From the NCBI GenBank assembly GCA_050732575.1, contig JBOHRF010000007.1:1-49874 (forward strand): DNA of 49,874 bases, read 5' to 3'. The notes below the pieces were generated by a model. That model saw only the letters and a list, made by a program, of their open reading frames with translations, was not told the origin of the DNA and did no database searches. This DNA comes from JBBDWZ01 sp050732575 (GTDB taxonomy: Bacteria; Gemmatimonadota; Gemmatimonadetes; Longimicrobiales; RSA9). Shown one piece after another: positions 25,179 through 34,346 of the stretch. The first letter of the stretch is position 1. The number at the start of each line of letters is the position of its first letter. The translations under genes and the position numbers were made by a program.

Positions 25179-26480
25179 TTATGCCCCAGCGTGACCGTGC
25201 TCAACCAGTTTTCCACCCACGCGTTCGGCACCCGGGATTTCTCCTGCAACCGGGTGCACGGGAGCGTTGGGATCATATTCGCCCTCCCAGCGCGCCATGA
25301 CTACGGTGGCCAGACAGTTTCCAACCAGATTCACGGTGGTGCGGGCCATGTCCATGAGCTCGTCCACGCCGAGGATCACCGCCACGCCTTCCAGGGGCAA
25401 GCCAAACGTGGTCAGCGTGCCCGAGAGGATGACCAGCGAAGCGCGTGGCACGGCGGCCACACCCTTACTCGTGATCATCAGCGTGAGCATCATGGTCAAC
25501 TGCTGTCCAAAGGTCAGGTCAACACCCGCCGCCTGCGCCACAAAGATGGAGGCCAGTGACAGGTAGAGCGTGGTGCCATCCAGGTTGAACGAGTAGCCGG
25601 TGGGCATCACGAACGCCACGATGCGGCGCGGTACGCCGATCGATTCCATGGCCTGCATGGCGCGCGGTAATGCCGCCTCCGATGACGTGGTCGAAAAGGC
25701 AATCAGCGCGGGTTCCTTGATGGCACGCAGGAAACGGCGTAGCGGCACTTTGGCGATCAAGGCAACAGGCAGCAGCACGCCAAATACCAGAACCGCCAGT
25801 GCGCCATAGAGAGTCAGAATCAGTTTGCCCAGATTGATCAACACGCTGAGCCCACTGTGTCCGACGGTCACGGCGATGGCCGCCCCAATGCCAATGGGAG
25901 CGAAGCGCATGATCAGGCCCGTGAACTTGAACATGATCTCGGCCAGCGACTCACAAAAATCGAGCATGACCTGCTTGGGCTTGCCCCGCAGAGCCGAGAG
26001 CGCGACCGCGAACAGGATGCTGAAGAAAACGATCTGCAGTACTTCGTTTCGGCTGGCGGCCTCGAAGAAGCTCTGCGGTACCAAATGCTCGAGGAAGCCG
26101 CTGGTGGTCGGCCGGTTCTGTGCCAAAGCCGCGCCCGCTTGTGCGTCGCCACTCAGCTGCACACCCACGCCGGGTTTTGTGATATGAACGGCCGCGAGTC
26201 CAATGAAGAGGGCCAGCGTGGTGACGATCTCGAAGTAGATGATCGACTTGAAGGCCAGCCGCCCCACGCGCTTCATGTCATCGCCGTGTCCGGCAATACC
26301 AATCACGAGGGTTGCGAAGATGATGGGCACGATGATCGACTTGATCATGCGCAGGAACATGGTGGAGAGTGGGCGCAGCTGTTGCGCACCCTCCGGAAAG
26401 GCCCAGCCGATCAACACGCCGATGGCCATGCCGATCAGGATCCACTTGGTCAGCGAGATTCGCTTAAGCCACGCCCACAT
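25179..26480 (-). CDS. Dicarboxylate/amino acid:cation symporter (DAACS/SLC1 family)
   Basis: A sodium- or proton-coupled carrier for glutamate, aspartate or C4-dicarboxylates. The 433 residues have eight membrane helices and two re-entrant loops. The signature MPTGYSFNLDGTTLYLSLA is near residue 280 and the second loop region (ITSKGVAAVPRASLVIL) near residue 330, with DMARTTVNLVGN in helix 8. The sequence does not separate GltP, GltT and DctA. The start ATG at 26480 lacks a clear ribosome site. It heads the unit with pntAb-pntB, taking the position where pntAa is usually found. The 108-base gap upstream to the tRNA shows no convincing promoter. Confidence 0.93.
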   Translation of the reverse strand: MWAWLKRISLTKWILIGMAIGVLIGWAFPEGAQQLRPLSTMFLRMIKSIIVPIIFATLVIGIAGHGDDMKRVGRLAFKSIIYFEIVTTLALFIGLAAVHITKPGVGVQLSGDAQAGAALAQNRPTTSGFLEHLVPQSFFEAASRNEVLQIVFFSILFAVALSALRGKPKQVMLDFCESLAEIMFKFTGLIMRFAPIGIGAAIAVTVGHSGLSVLINLGKLILTLYGALAVLVFGVLLPVALIAKVPLRRFLRAIKEPALIAFSTTSSEAALPRAMQAMESIGVPRRIVAFVMPTGYSFNLDGTTLYLSLASIFVAQAAGVDLTFGQQLTMMLTLMITSKGVAAVPRASLVILSGTLTTFGLPLEGVAVILGVDELMDMARTTVNLVGNCLATVVMARWEGEYDPNAPVHPVAGEIPGAERVGGKLVEHGHAGA

Positions 26481-26588
26481 ATTTGCGTTTTCGGTTGTGA
26501 GGGATGGGATCCGGCCGTCTTCGGGCGCAGTGCGTGCACGGCGGGACAGCGCCCGTCTCGAATGCGCACAGCTTCCGAACGGGGAAAA

Positions 26589-26662
26589 TGGGCCCGGCAG
26601 GTCTCGAACCTGCGACCGTCGGATTATGAGTCCGCTGCTCTGACCAACTGAGCTACGGGCCC
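26589..26662 (-). tRNA. tRNA with CAU anticodon (elongator Met, or Ile2)
   Basis: The minus strand folds as a 74-base cloverleaf: a 7-bp acceptor stem (GGGCCCG with CGGGCCC), a D arm with GCTC/GAGC, the anticodon loop CTCATAA, a 5-base variable loop, and a T arm GCAGG-TTCGAGA-CCTGC. The discriminator base is A. CCA is not encoded; TTTTCCCC follows, which may help terminate. Anticodon CAU and this loop fit either elongator tRNA-Met or the lysidine-modified tRNA-Ile2; sequence alone does not decide. The first pair of the anticodon stem (G-A) is mismatched. It follows upp by 21 bases. Confidence 0.93.
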
Positions 26663-26683
26663 GTCACTGCGGAATTTACCGGA

Positions 26684-27322
26684 TCAGCGGGTGCCGAACA
26701 ACCGGTCACCGGCATCGCCCAGGCCGGGCAGGATGTAGCCCTGGTCATTGAGCTGCCGATCGAGTGCAGCCGTGTAGATGTTGACGGCCGGGTGCTCATC
26801 CAGCATGCGCAGGACGCCCTCGGGAGCGGCGACCAGGCATACAAAGCGAATGCGCGTGGCCCCGCGTTTACGCAGAAAACTCACGGCCGCAGCGGCGGAA
26901 CCGCCCGTGGCCAGCATGGGGTCCAGGACAATGAAATCGCGATCCACCACGTCGCCTGGAATCTTGAAGTAATAGTCGACCGGCTCGAGCGTGACATGAT
27001 CGCGGTACAGGCCGATATGGCCGACGCGCGCCGAGGGCACGAGCCGCAGCACACCATCGGCCATACCCAGACCGGCACGGAGCACGGGCACCAGCGTCAG
27101 CTTCTTTCCGCTGACCTTGAACGCTGTGGTGCCCTCGAGTGGTGTTTCAATTGGGACCGGTTCCAGTGGCAAGTCCTTGGTAACCTCGTACCCCATGAGC
27201 ATCGAGATTTCCTCGACCAACGCGCGGAACGTTTTCTTCGACGTGCGGCGGTCACGCAGCACGGCGAGTTTGTGTTGGATGAGCGGATGCGTGATCACCG
27301 TAAGATTGGAGAACGTGCTCAT
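26684..27322 (-). CDS. upp: Uracil phosphoribosyltransferase
   Basis: Salvages uracil to UMP using PRPP. The 212 residues from the ATG at 27322 (MSTFSNLTVITHPLIQHKL) match the family; the frame is open 90 bases further up but that part overlaps the BatDE gene. The PRPP loop VLDPMLATGGSAAAAV is near residue 131, with the C-terminal uracil-binding region GYILPGLGDAGDRLFGT. It begins 10 bases after the Bat operon's last stop, so it is probably read from that operon. It complements the pyr genes about 15 kb away. Confidence 0.97.
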   Translation of the reverse strand: MSTFSNLTVITHPLIQHKLAVLRDRRTSKKTFRALVEEISMLMGYEVTKDLPLEPVPIETPLEGTTAFKVSGKKLTLVPVLRAGLGMADGVLRLVPSARVGHIGLYRDHVTLEPVDYYFKIPGDVVDRDFIVLDPMLATGGSAAAAVSFLRKRGATRIRFVCLVAAPEGVLRMLDEHPAVNIYTAALDRQLNDQGYILPGLGDAGDRLFGTR

Positions 27323-27332
27323 AGTAGACTGG

Positions 27333-29660
27333 TTAGAGCCGACCGATGCCATCGCTGCTGACCCATCCTGATTCGCCAGAAGGTGTGCGCACACGGGTCC
27401 AACCGTTCTCATCTTCGATGATGGTGACGGCGCTCATCGGCTGCAGCAGCCGCACCACGTCGGCGTGCAAGTTCTGCCCCGCGAGTAAGGGCGTGCCGTG
27501 GTCCAATACGAGCGCGGGCGGCGGCAGTACGCGTTCTCCGGCCCAGAACAGGACTACGAGTCCCGCCAGTACGAGCGGCGCTGCGCCAATGCGTGCCAGG
27601 CTGCGGCTCCGTCTGGTTACGGCCAGAGCCAGAACGAGCGCGGCGCCCCACCACAGTGCGCTGGCCAGAAAAAACGTTTCCTCCGTGTTCAGTCTGAGAG
27701 TCGGCCGCACGCGTTCACCCATACGGGCCGCGCCCAGCCGCGTCAAATGCGCTCGTACCTCTCCGGCGCGTGGTTGCAACTCGAGCGCATGCAACCAGGC
27801 CCAGGCAGCGCGCGCCGGTTGGCGATCCGCTTCCAGGGCAACGGCAAGATTGTACCATCCGGCCGGGTCGTCGGGTACTGCCTGCACATAACGTTGGAAT
27901 TGCTGTATGGCGGTAGCCATCTCCCGATGCCGATAGGCCGCCAACCCTTCCTCGAACGTACTTGCGGGCGCCGATGCCTGGCTGAGCACCAGTGCAATGG
28001 GCAGCAGAGCGGCGTGTACGCGGGTGCTCGTGCGTCCATGTTGCCAGGCGGCGTCGAGTACCACATCCAGATCGTCGAGTATTCCCTTGCGCACGTCGGT
28101 ATCCAATTCACCCGGAGCGTAGCGCGCATTTTCCAGCCGTTCCAGGAGTTGCGCCACCTGTTCGGCGAATCGAGCGGAAACCAGGCGCTGCAGATCGCGG
28201 TGCAATTCCGCAGGCGAGCCGCTGCGCACGCGCGCACCGGGCACGATTTCAGCCAGGGCATCGCGCAACAGGCGCTCGGCATGATGGAGCGGATTGGAGC
28301 GGACACCGCGCAACGCGGCCAGTCGTTGATCCCAGGCACGCTTCAGACGCGGTGCCGGGCCGGCGCGGTTGCGCCGCAGCAAGAACGCCATGGCCACGAA
28401 GGCCGCAGGCACGACCTGCAGCGTGATGAAGAGCGGGGAGCGTATCCAGCCCATTGGATTCGCTTCCGGCCGCGCGCGCAAAACAGGCATGGTCAAAGGC
28501 GTATTGGCGCCGGCCGGCAGCACCGTCAGCGCGCCCGGATCGACCACGTGTGTGCGAAACGTGCGCAATTCAGGATCGAATGAACTGTACTCAATGGGCG
28601 GCAAGTCGAACGTACCCTCGCGCTCTGGCACGATGACCCAGGTGAATTGTTTGGTCCCCGCCAGTTTTTGTGCGCGCGTGTCCACCTCAGCCGCCTCTGA
28701 TGGATCGAGCACATCGAATCCGGATAGCGGAGGCAGCTGCGGCGCGGGCAGTGCCTTGACGTGTCCGCTGCCGGCCAAAGCAACGATCAGGGAAACCGCA
28801 TCACCGACCGCAGACTGGCCTGGTTCCAGATGTGCACGCATGGACAACGTGCCCACGGCACCGCGGTAACTGCGCGGCCGTCCCTGCTCGGGCACGGGCA
28901 GCACCGTGAGTTCGGGCGCACTGCTGCGCAGTTCTCGCGTCTGCGGGGCGAATAGGAAACCCTGTCGAGCTTCGTAGGTGACGCGCGCAGGCGCAAAGGC
29001 AAAGCGGCCGGGGGTGAGCGGGAAATACGCGCGATAAAAGCGCTGCACAATGAAGCGTTGCCCGTCGATTACGCGCATTTCCGTGGCCGGATCAGGCCGC
29101 AATTCCTGGATCCAGAAATCGACTGGAGCCGGCGCGTCATACGATGGAGGCCGGGTCAGCCGCATCTGCAGATCGGGCGTCAGCAACACTTCACCTACCA
29201 GTGTAGACTGCTGACCGACGTACACGGTTTCGGGTTCCATGCGAACCAGTACGCGCGCGTCCGCCGTGCCGGACGCAGACTCGTCGTGGGGCGCAGCGTC
29301 CGAGACGCGCAACGACATGGGTTCGGTGCGCAACACGCGTCGATCCAGGTTCACGCGGATGGCAGGGATGGAGAATGTTCCGGGCGCTTGCGGCAACAAC
29401 ACGAATTCGCGCCGCGTTGTTGTGACCCGACCACCGGAGCCGAAGCTGGTCTCAGTGAAATCCTGGGTTCCCACCAGGTGCAAATCCGAATGGAGGGCCG
29501 GCGCCTCGACGCGGGGTGAAACGCTGCTGCGCGACTGCACGCTCACGCGCAGGATGACGGCCTCGCCTACGCGCGCGGTGCGCGGTACCAGCTCGGCGGT
29601 CAAGATGGGCGCGTTCTGAGGCGGCACTGCACACAGCAACAGGATCAGGTGGGCGATCAT
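27333..29660 (-). CDS. BatD-BatE fusion, membrane protein with TPR and SH3 domains
   Basis: One 775-residue protein combines two parts usually encoded separately. Residues 1-17 form a signal peptide. A BatD-like region follows, of repeated immunoglobulin-like beta domains (ELVPRTARVGEAVILRVSV at about 24) up to a membrane helix near residue 395 (FITLQVVPAAFVAMAFLL). After a cytoplasmic stretch, a second hydrophobic segment and a TPR region (AAYRHREMATAIQQFQRYV, GWYNLAVALEA; about 570-625) come two more helices and an SH3-type end (VVRLLQPMSAVTIIEDENGWTRVRTPSGESGWV). The latter layout is BatE. The gene lies 1 base after batBC. It probably acts in an envelope complex with the VWA proteins. Confidence 0.85.
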   Translation of the reverse strand: MIAHLILLLCAVPPQNAPILTAELVPRTARVGEAVILRVSVQSRSSVSPRVEAPALHSDLHLVGTQDFTETSFGSGGRVTTTRREFVLLPQAPGTFSIPAIRVNLDRRVLRTEPMSLRVSDAAPHDESASGTADARVLVRMEPETVYVGQQSTLVGEVLLTPDLQMRLTRPPSYDAPAPVDFWIQELRPDPATEMRVIDGQRFIVQRFYRAYFPLTPGRFAFAPARVTYEARQGFLFAPQTRELRSSAPELTVLPVPEQGRPRSYRGAVGTLSMRAHLEPGQSAVGDAVSLIVALAGSGHVKALPAPQLPPLSGFDVLDPSEAAEVDTRAQKLAGTKQFTWVIVPEREGTFDLPPIEYSSFDPELRTFRTHVVDPGALTVLPAGANTPLTMPVLRARPEANPMGWIRSPLFITLQVVPAAFVAMAFLLRRNRAGPAPRLKRAWDQRLAALRGVRSNPLHHAERLLRDALAEIVPGARVRSGSPAELHRDLQRLVSARFAEQVAQLLERLENARYAPGELDTDVRKGILDDLDVVLDAAWQHGRTSTRVHAALLPIALVLSQASAPASTFEEGLAAYRHREMATAIQQFQRYVQAVPDDPAGWYNLAVALEADRQPARAAWAWLHALELQPRAGEVRAHLTRLGAARMGERVRPTLRLNTEETFFLASALWWGAALVLALAVTRRSRSLARIGAAPLVLAGLVVLFWAGERVLPPPALVLDHGTPLLAGQNLHADVVRLLQPMSAVTIIEDENGWTRVRTPSGESGWVSSDGIGRL

Positions 29661-29661
29661 G

Positions 29662-31422
29662 CTACCAATCGCGGGCGACCGGCGTGCGCCGCTGTCCCTT
29701 CTTCAGTTTCTCGCGCGTCAGGTCGCGCTCGTCTTGCTCGATGGCGCTCAGGATACGGTCTGCCTGTTCCTGACCCATGGGGCGCTGCTCGAAGCGCGAG
29801 CCCTGTTCATTGCCCTGCCCTGCGGATGACTGGGATGGTGTCGAGCCGGCACCACCGCCTCGTGCTCGCGATTGCTGCTCATCCTGTGCGCCCTGTGACT
29901 CCGGCTGGTTCTGCGGCGACTGCGGCGATTGTTGCTGTTGGCGTTCCTTTTCTCGAAGCGCCAGCTCCAAATTCCATTTTGCATCGCCATCGCTCGGGTC
30001 CAATCGCAGCGCATGTTTGTAACTCTCAATGGCCGCATCCAGCAGTTGCGTGGCGTTGTTACCGCCCCGGCGCCCGGGTACGAGTGTGCGATAGCCGGTG
30101 TTGAAGTAAACGCGCTGGCGCAATTGTTCCTCACGAGCGAGCAGCGCGCGCTGCAAATGGGGCTGGGCCTCTTCGAAACGACCGAGCTGCAGCAGCGCCG
30201 TACCGAGGTTGTAATGCAACTCGGGTGAATCGGCCTGTTCACGCAAGGCCGCCTGATACTCCTGCACGGCCTCCGCATAGCGGCCGGCGCGATAGTGTCG
30301 GTTGCCGCGCTCGAGCGCACCCACGCTCCAGCCAACGGTAGCCAACAGGAGAAGGGCCAGAGCGGCGCGAGCAGCAACGTTCACATTCATGGGCTTCATG
30401 GCCGTACGTGCTTCTGCGCGGCGAGCGAGCACGTGATCCAGGGCTAACAGCAGCAGACCCAGCGCCAGGAACCACACCGTGCGATCCTGACGCTCCGTCC
30501 GCGAACGTTCATCCGCACTAGTGCGCTGCAGGTCGCGTAGTGTGCGCAACAGTCCGTTGGCGCTACCTGCCTGCTCCGCCGCGAAATACTGACCGCCCGA
30601 CTCTTCTGCAATTCTGCGCAAGAGCGCCTCGTTCAAACGTGATACTACCTGTCGACCGTACTCATCGACTTTGTAGCCCAGGATCCGGCGCGTGTTCGGA
30701 TCGATGTCCGGAATTCGCTCGCCGTTTGGCGTACCCAATCCCATAGTGTGAATCGGGATGCCCAGTCTGCGCGCCCGCTGCGTGGCCTGGAGAATGGCGG
30801 CCTCCTCTTCCAGCGCTTCACCATCACTCAGCACCACCACGGCGGCGCCGCGCGCGCGTCCATCCGGCCCGCGTGCCAGATCCGCGGCCTGGGTAATGGC
30901 GGCGGCCAGCGATGATCCGCCCTGGCTGACCATCTCGGGATCGAGCGCATCCACGTACAGCTGCAAAGCGCCATGGTCGGTCGTGAGCGGCGATAGGATA
31001 TAAGCACGGCCCGCGAAGACCACGAGTCCAATGCGATCAGCCGCCAAATCGCGCAGGATGCGCCGTGCCATGAGGCGTTCGCGCTCCAGCCGATTGGGCT
31101 GAACGTCGCGCGCGAGCATGGACTTCGAGATATCGAGCGCCAGTACAATACTGCGTGTACGCGTTTGGTTTTCTACGCTGCGCATACCCCACCGGGGCCC
31201 GGCAGCGGCCACGCCCAGAGTTGCGGCAGCCAGCAGAAGCAGCAGCAGCCTGATGCCCGGGAAGCGCGTCAGACTTTCACCACCGAGGCGCGCCAGCAGG
31301 CCCGGATCGCCCAGCGTCTGGGCCACGCGCTGCCGTCGCCTGGCATAGCGGAAGACCAGAAGCCCCACCAGCAGCGGCAACAGCAGCACCAGGAAGAGCA
31401 AGTTCGGTTGCGCAAAACTCAT
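29662..31422 (-). CDS. BatB-BatC fusion: membrane VWA protein with TPR tail
   Basis: The 586-residue product from the ATG at 31422 starts with a hydrophobic helix (about 8-26) and a second one (about 55-72). A VWA domain follows with MIDAS motif ALDISKSMLARD near residue 92 and VVLSDGEALEEE near residue 195. A third helix lies near residue 320. From about residue 345 a further helix and TPR repeats appear (HYRAGRYAEAVQEYQAAL, ELHYNLGTALLQLGRFEEA), then a Gln/Ser/Gly-rich region and a tail (DRILSAIEQDERDLTREKLKK...VARDW) like BatC C-termini. Bacteroides keeps BatB and BatC as separate genes. It overlaps batA by 4 bases (ATGA). Confidence 0.87.
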   Translation of the reverse strand: MSFAQPNLLFLVLLLPLLVGLLVFRYARRRQRVAQTLGDPGLLARLGGESLTRFPGIRLLLLLLAAATLGVAAAGPRWGMRSVENQTRTRSIVLALDISKSMLARDVQPNRLERERLMARRILRDLAADRIGLVVFAGRAYILSPLTTDHGALQLYVDALDPEMVSQGGSSLAAAITQAADLARGPDGRARGAAVVVLSDGEALEEEAAILQATQRARRLGIPIHTMGLGTPNGERIPDIDPNTRRILGYKVDEYGRQVVSRLNEALLRRIAEESGGQYFAAEQAGSANGLLRTLRDLQRTSADERSRTERQDRTVWFLALGLLLLALDHVLARRAEARTAMKPMNVNVAARAALALLLLATVGWSVGALERGNRHYRAGRYAEAVQEYQAALREQADSPELHYNLGTALLQLGRFEEAQPHLQRALLAREEQLRQRVYFNTGYRTLVPGRRGGNNATQLLDAAIESYKHALRLDPSDGDAKWNLELALREKERQQQQSPQSPQNQPESQGAQDEQQSRARGGGAGSTPSQSSAGQGNEQGSRFEQRPMGQEQADRILSAIEQDERDLTREKLKKGQRRTPVARDW

Positions 31423-32411
31423 GGCAGGCGTCCCCAGCGGCTTGCGCGCAGCAACCATTCGCCCAGCAACAACAGCACGGCCAGCAGCAAGAGCGGTTGA
31501 TGCTGCGGCGTGTACTCCGTGTAGCGACGCACGTTGACCTTGCTCTTCTCCATGCGATTGATCTGGTGGTACACGCTGTCCACTGCCTGGGGTGTGGTCG
31601 CCCGGAAATAGCGCCCGCCCGACAGATCTGCGATCTGCGTCAGCAACTCATCATCGATGTGCACGGGCAGATTGGCGTACTGCACGCCGAACGGACCGGT
31701 CGCCACCGGAATCGGCGCAATACCTTCCGTACCAATGCCGATCGTGTAGATCTTGATGCCAAACGCAGCGGCCGCGCGTGCCGCTGTGAGCGGATCGATT
31801 TCGCCGCGGTTGTTCTCGCCGTCCGTCATGAGGATCATCACGCGCGATTCACCAGTCGTGCGGCGCAAGCGGTTGGCGCCGGTCGCGATGGCCGTGCCAA
31901 TGGCGGTGCCGTCCTCGAGCAGACCGCTGCCTGCGCGCAGCTGGTCGACGGCTGCATAAATCACCGGATAGTCCACGGTAATCGGCACCTGCGTAAGCGC
32001 CTCGCCGGCAAAGGCGACCAGTCCAATTCGGTCATATTCGCGACCGCGCACAAAGGCTTTCACATTGGCCTGGGCTACCTCGAGTCGATTGTTGGGCGCA
32101 AAATCTTCGGCCAACATCGAGCTCGAGATGTCCAGCACAATGACAATGGCAATGCCTTCGGCGTCGAAATCGACGAGCGATGTTCCCGTGCGCGGTCCGG
32201 CCATGGCGACAACGAGTGTCGCCGCGCACAGCCCGCGCATCCGCTCCGGCAAATACGCCAGACGTGCACTGCCCGCGCCGGCCAGCCAACCCAGCAATGA
32301 CGCGCGCGAGAACGTTAGTGTGCGCCGTCCACCGTGACGCGTGAGCAGCGCATAAATAGGCAGGATGGGCAGCAACAGAAGCAGCCATGGGTGCGCGAAG
32401 CCGAAACTCAT
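31419..32411 (-). CDS. batA: BatA-like membrane VWA-domain protein
   Basis: 330 residues from the ATG at 32411, with GGAGG 6 bases upstream. It has two N-terminal membrane helices (about 6-24 and 55-75) and a VWA domain with an intact MIDAS (VLDISSSMLAEDF near residue 92; VMILMTDGENNRGE near residue 190), and a C-terminal membrane helix (about 303-320). Proteins of this kind are inserted into the inner membrane and act with MoxR-type ATPases; in Bacteroides they support oxygen tolerance. The gene shares ATGA with both neighbours. Confidence 0.9.
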   Translation of the reverse strand: MSFGFAHPWLLLLLPILPIYALLTRHGGRRTLTFSRASLLGWLAGAGSARLAYLPERMRGLCAATLVVAMAGPRTGTSLVDFDAEGIAIVIVLDISSSMLAEDFAPNNRLEVAQANVKAFVRGREYDRIGLVAFAGEALTQVPITVDYPVIYAAVDQLRAGSGLLEDGTAIGTAIATGANRLRRTTGESRVMILMTDGENNRGEIDPLTAARAAAAFGIKIYTIGIGTEGIAPIPVATGPFGVQYANLPVHIDDELLTQIADLSGGRYFRATTPQAVDSVYHQINRMEKSKVNVRRYTEYTPQHQPLLLLAVLLLLGEWLLRASRWGRLP

Positions 32412-33328
32412 GCGGCCTCCGCGAAGGCAAACGGCTTTTCGAACGTTTCTACCCACACGCGCGCGGCCGTCAGATCTGCACGCGGCCGCTCACGGCCCGG
32501 GTCCTGGCGCGCAAACTTGACCAGATCCGAGCGCTGCAGGATGGCCTCCAGCTCTTTGGGATCGGCCCCGATCAGGCGCACGCGCGCACTCAACTCTGGC
32601 GTGGTAAGATCGGTGCTCCAGGCCCCGTCCAGCATGGCCACGTAGCGGCGCAGCGTTACGCTCAACTCGATGTAGAACCGGCGATACTCGTTTCGCTCCA
32701 GCCAGCCGGCCTGCCCAATGCGAGCCAATTCCTGAAGCGCCCATTCCCGCGGCGGAATGACCGGCAAGGGCGCCTCAACCGGACTCTCCGTGGCCGAGCG
32801 TCGTCGTTGGCGCCACCACCAGAACAGGGCGCCCAGAGTTATGGCCGCCAGTACGGCCAGGAGTACAATCGGCCACCAGAGCCGACTAGCGCCCCAGACA
32901 TCGCGGGGCGGCCTGGCCTCCACACCCGCGGTATCGGCCGGCAAAACGCTGAGAACGTCGAGCTCTGGTAGGGTCACCGTGATGGGCTGCTGCTGCCCGG
33001 CCGTACGCAGGCTCAATTGGAGGGTCGGCAACGCGTGCGTTCCCGGCCGCCATGCAGTAATCGGGAACGTCACCACGTAATGGAGCGTGCCATCGGCCAG
33101 AGAATCCAGCCGCACTCGCCGGCGTGCTGCGTTCTCCAGGTCGCCACTCAAATCGAGCGTGTCGGGTACGATCAACTCGGCGCCCGCAGGCGCGCTCACC
33201 TGCACCGCTACGCCCACAATGTCTCCCACTCGAATCGTGTCCGCGGTGAGACCGACCTGAACCTGCTGCGCGGCCATGGGTGCGCCCATCAATAGACACA
33301 GAGTCGGGATCACGAAGCGCGAGCGCAT
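32408..33328 (-). CDS. Exported BatD-like single-pass protein (DUF4381-type C-terminus)
   Basis: A 306-residue protein with a signal peptide (MRSRFVIPTLCLLMGAPMAAQQ), a beta-rich periplasmic domain (about 22-150) and one membrane helix (about 156-173, WWPIVLLAVLAAITLGALFWWW). A cytoplasmic helical part follows (about 190-306) with the pattern NEYRRFYIELSVTLRRYV, as in DUF4381-type proteins of MoxR operons. Its ATG shares a base with the stop of the DUF58 gene (TAATG). The exact function is unknown; position suggests a structural partner of the VWA proteins. Confidence 0.8.
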   Translation of the reverse strand: MRSRFVIPTLCLLMGAPMAAQQVQVGLTADTIRVGDIVGVAVQVSAPAGAELIVPDTLDLSGDLENAARRRVRLDSLADGTLHYVVTFPITAWRPGTHALPTLQLSLRTAGQQQPITVTLPELDVLSVLPADTAGVEARPPRDVWGASRLWWPIVLLAVLAAITLGALFWWWRQRRRSATESPVEAPLPVIPPREWALQELARIGQAGWLERNEYRRFYIELSVTLRRYVAMLDGAWSTDLTTPELSARVRLIGADPKELEAILQRSDLVKFARQDPGRERPRADLTAARVWVETFEKPFAFAEAA

Positions 33329-34338
33329 TAGCGTGTGCGCCTGCGCACGCGCGCGCGCCGCCGGAAGAAGGCCAGTAACGGTCCCACGAATGAGCCATCG
33401 GTGCGAACGTCGATCTGATCCACACCCAACCTTCGAAACGAGCGATTGAGGGCTGCGCGTTCCTGATCCAGGAACGATTGAAAGCCTTTGCGCACATCGG
33501 CTCGGTGGGTATTCACGACCACCCGTTCGCCAGTCTCGGGATCGCGCAGTACAAGCAGACCCAGGTCGCCCAGCGTTTGCTCGGCCGGATCGCGCACGAT
33601 CACGGCCACCACATCGTGGCGGCGCGAAACCAGGCGAAGCGTCTTTTCCCAGCGCGCAAAGGTGGCTGATTCCGGTCCCGTGTCTGGCGGGTAGAGCAAG
33701 GCAAAGTCACTGAGCAAGAAGATTACGGACCGGTGAGGCAACACCCGGGCCGCGTAGTCGAGCGCACCGGCCAGATCGGTGCCCGTACCATGGGGTCGAA
33801 AAGCCAGCACGTCACGAATCAACCGCAGGACGTGGCGCCGGCCTTTCTTGGGCGGCACCACGTGCTCCACCGTGTCGCTGAAAATGAGCATGCCTACGCG
33901 ATCGTTGTTACGAACGGCGGAAAGCGCGAGTACGGCGGCGATCTCAGCCACGCGCTCGGCCTTGAACCGCTCCCGCGTACCGAACTGTTCGGAGCCGGAC
34001 AAATCGACCAGCAGGAGCACGGTCAGCTCGCGCTCCTCGACATGTTTCTTGATAAACGGATGGCCCACACGTGCGGTCACGTTCCAATCGATGTGGCGCA
34101 CGTCGTCACCGGCCTGGTACTCGCGAACTTCGGAGAATTCCATGCCCTGGCCGCGGAACACCGACTGATACTCGCCGCCAAAAATCGAATCCACCAACCC
34201 GCGCATGCTCAACTCGATGCGCTTGACCTGACGTAGAATCTCGCGCGGCACGGACTTGCCATCGCGGGTCGTTTCGGCGGCCAACGTTGCTTCCATGACG
34301 CGCGCAGGACGGAACCATCGATCCAGCAGTGTGGGCAT
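33328..34338 (-). CDS. DUF58 domain protein (VWA-like)
   Basis: A 336-residue soluble protein with the DUF58 signature YQAGDDVRHIDWNVTARVGHPFIKKHVEERE near residue 80, followed by a VWA-like fold with VLLLVDLSGS near residue 110 (MIDAS-like) and FLLSDFALL near residue 210. The C-terminal tail is very Arg-rich. DUF58 proteins almost always accompany moxR and VWA genes, as here. The start may be the ATG at 34338 or 42 bases in (MEATLAAETT); the first follows AAAGG closely. Confidence 0.9.
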   Translation of the reverse strand: MPTLLDRWFRPARVMEATLAAETTRDGKSVPREILRQVKRIELSMRGLVDSIFGGEYQSVFRGQGMEFSEVREYQAGDDVRHIDWNVTARVGHPFIKKHVEERELTVLLLVDLSGSEQFGTRERFKAERVAEIAAVLALSAVRNNDRVGMLIFSDTVEHVVPPKKGRRHVLRLIRDVLAFRPHGTGTDLAGALDYAARVLPHRSVIFLLSDFALLYPPDTGPESATFARWEKTLRLVSRRHDVVAVIVRDPAEQTLGDLGLLVLRDPETGERVVVNTHRADVRKGFQSFLDQERAALNRSFRRLGVDQIDVRTDGSFVGPLLAFFRRRARVRRRTR

Positions 34339-34346
34339 ACCTTTAA

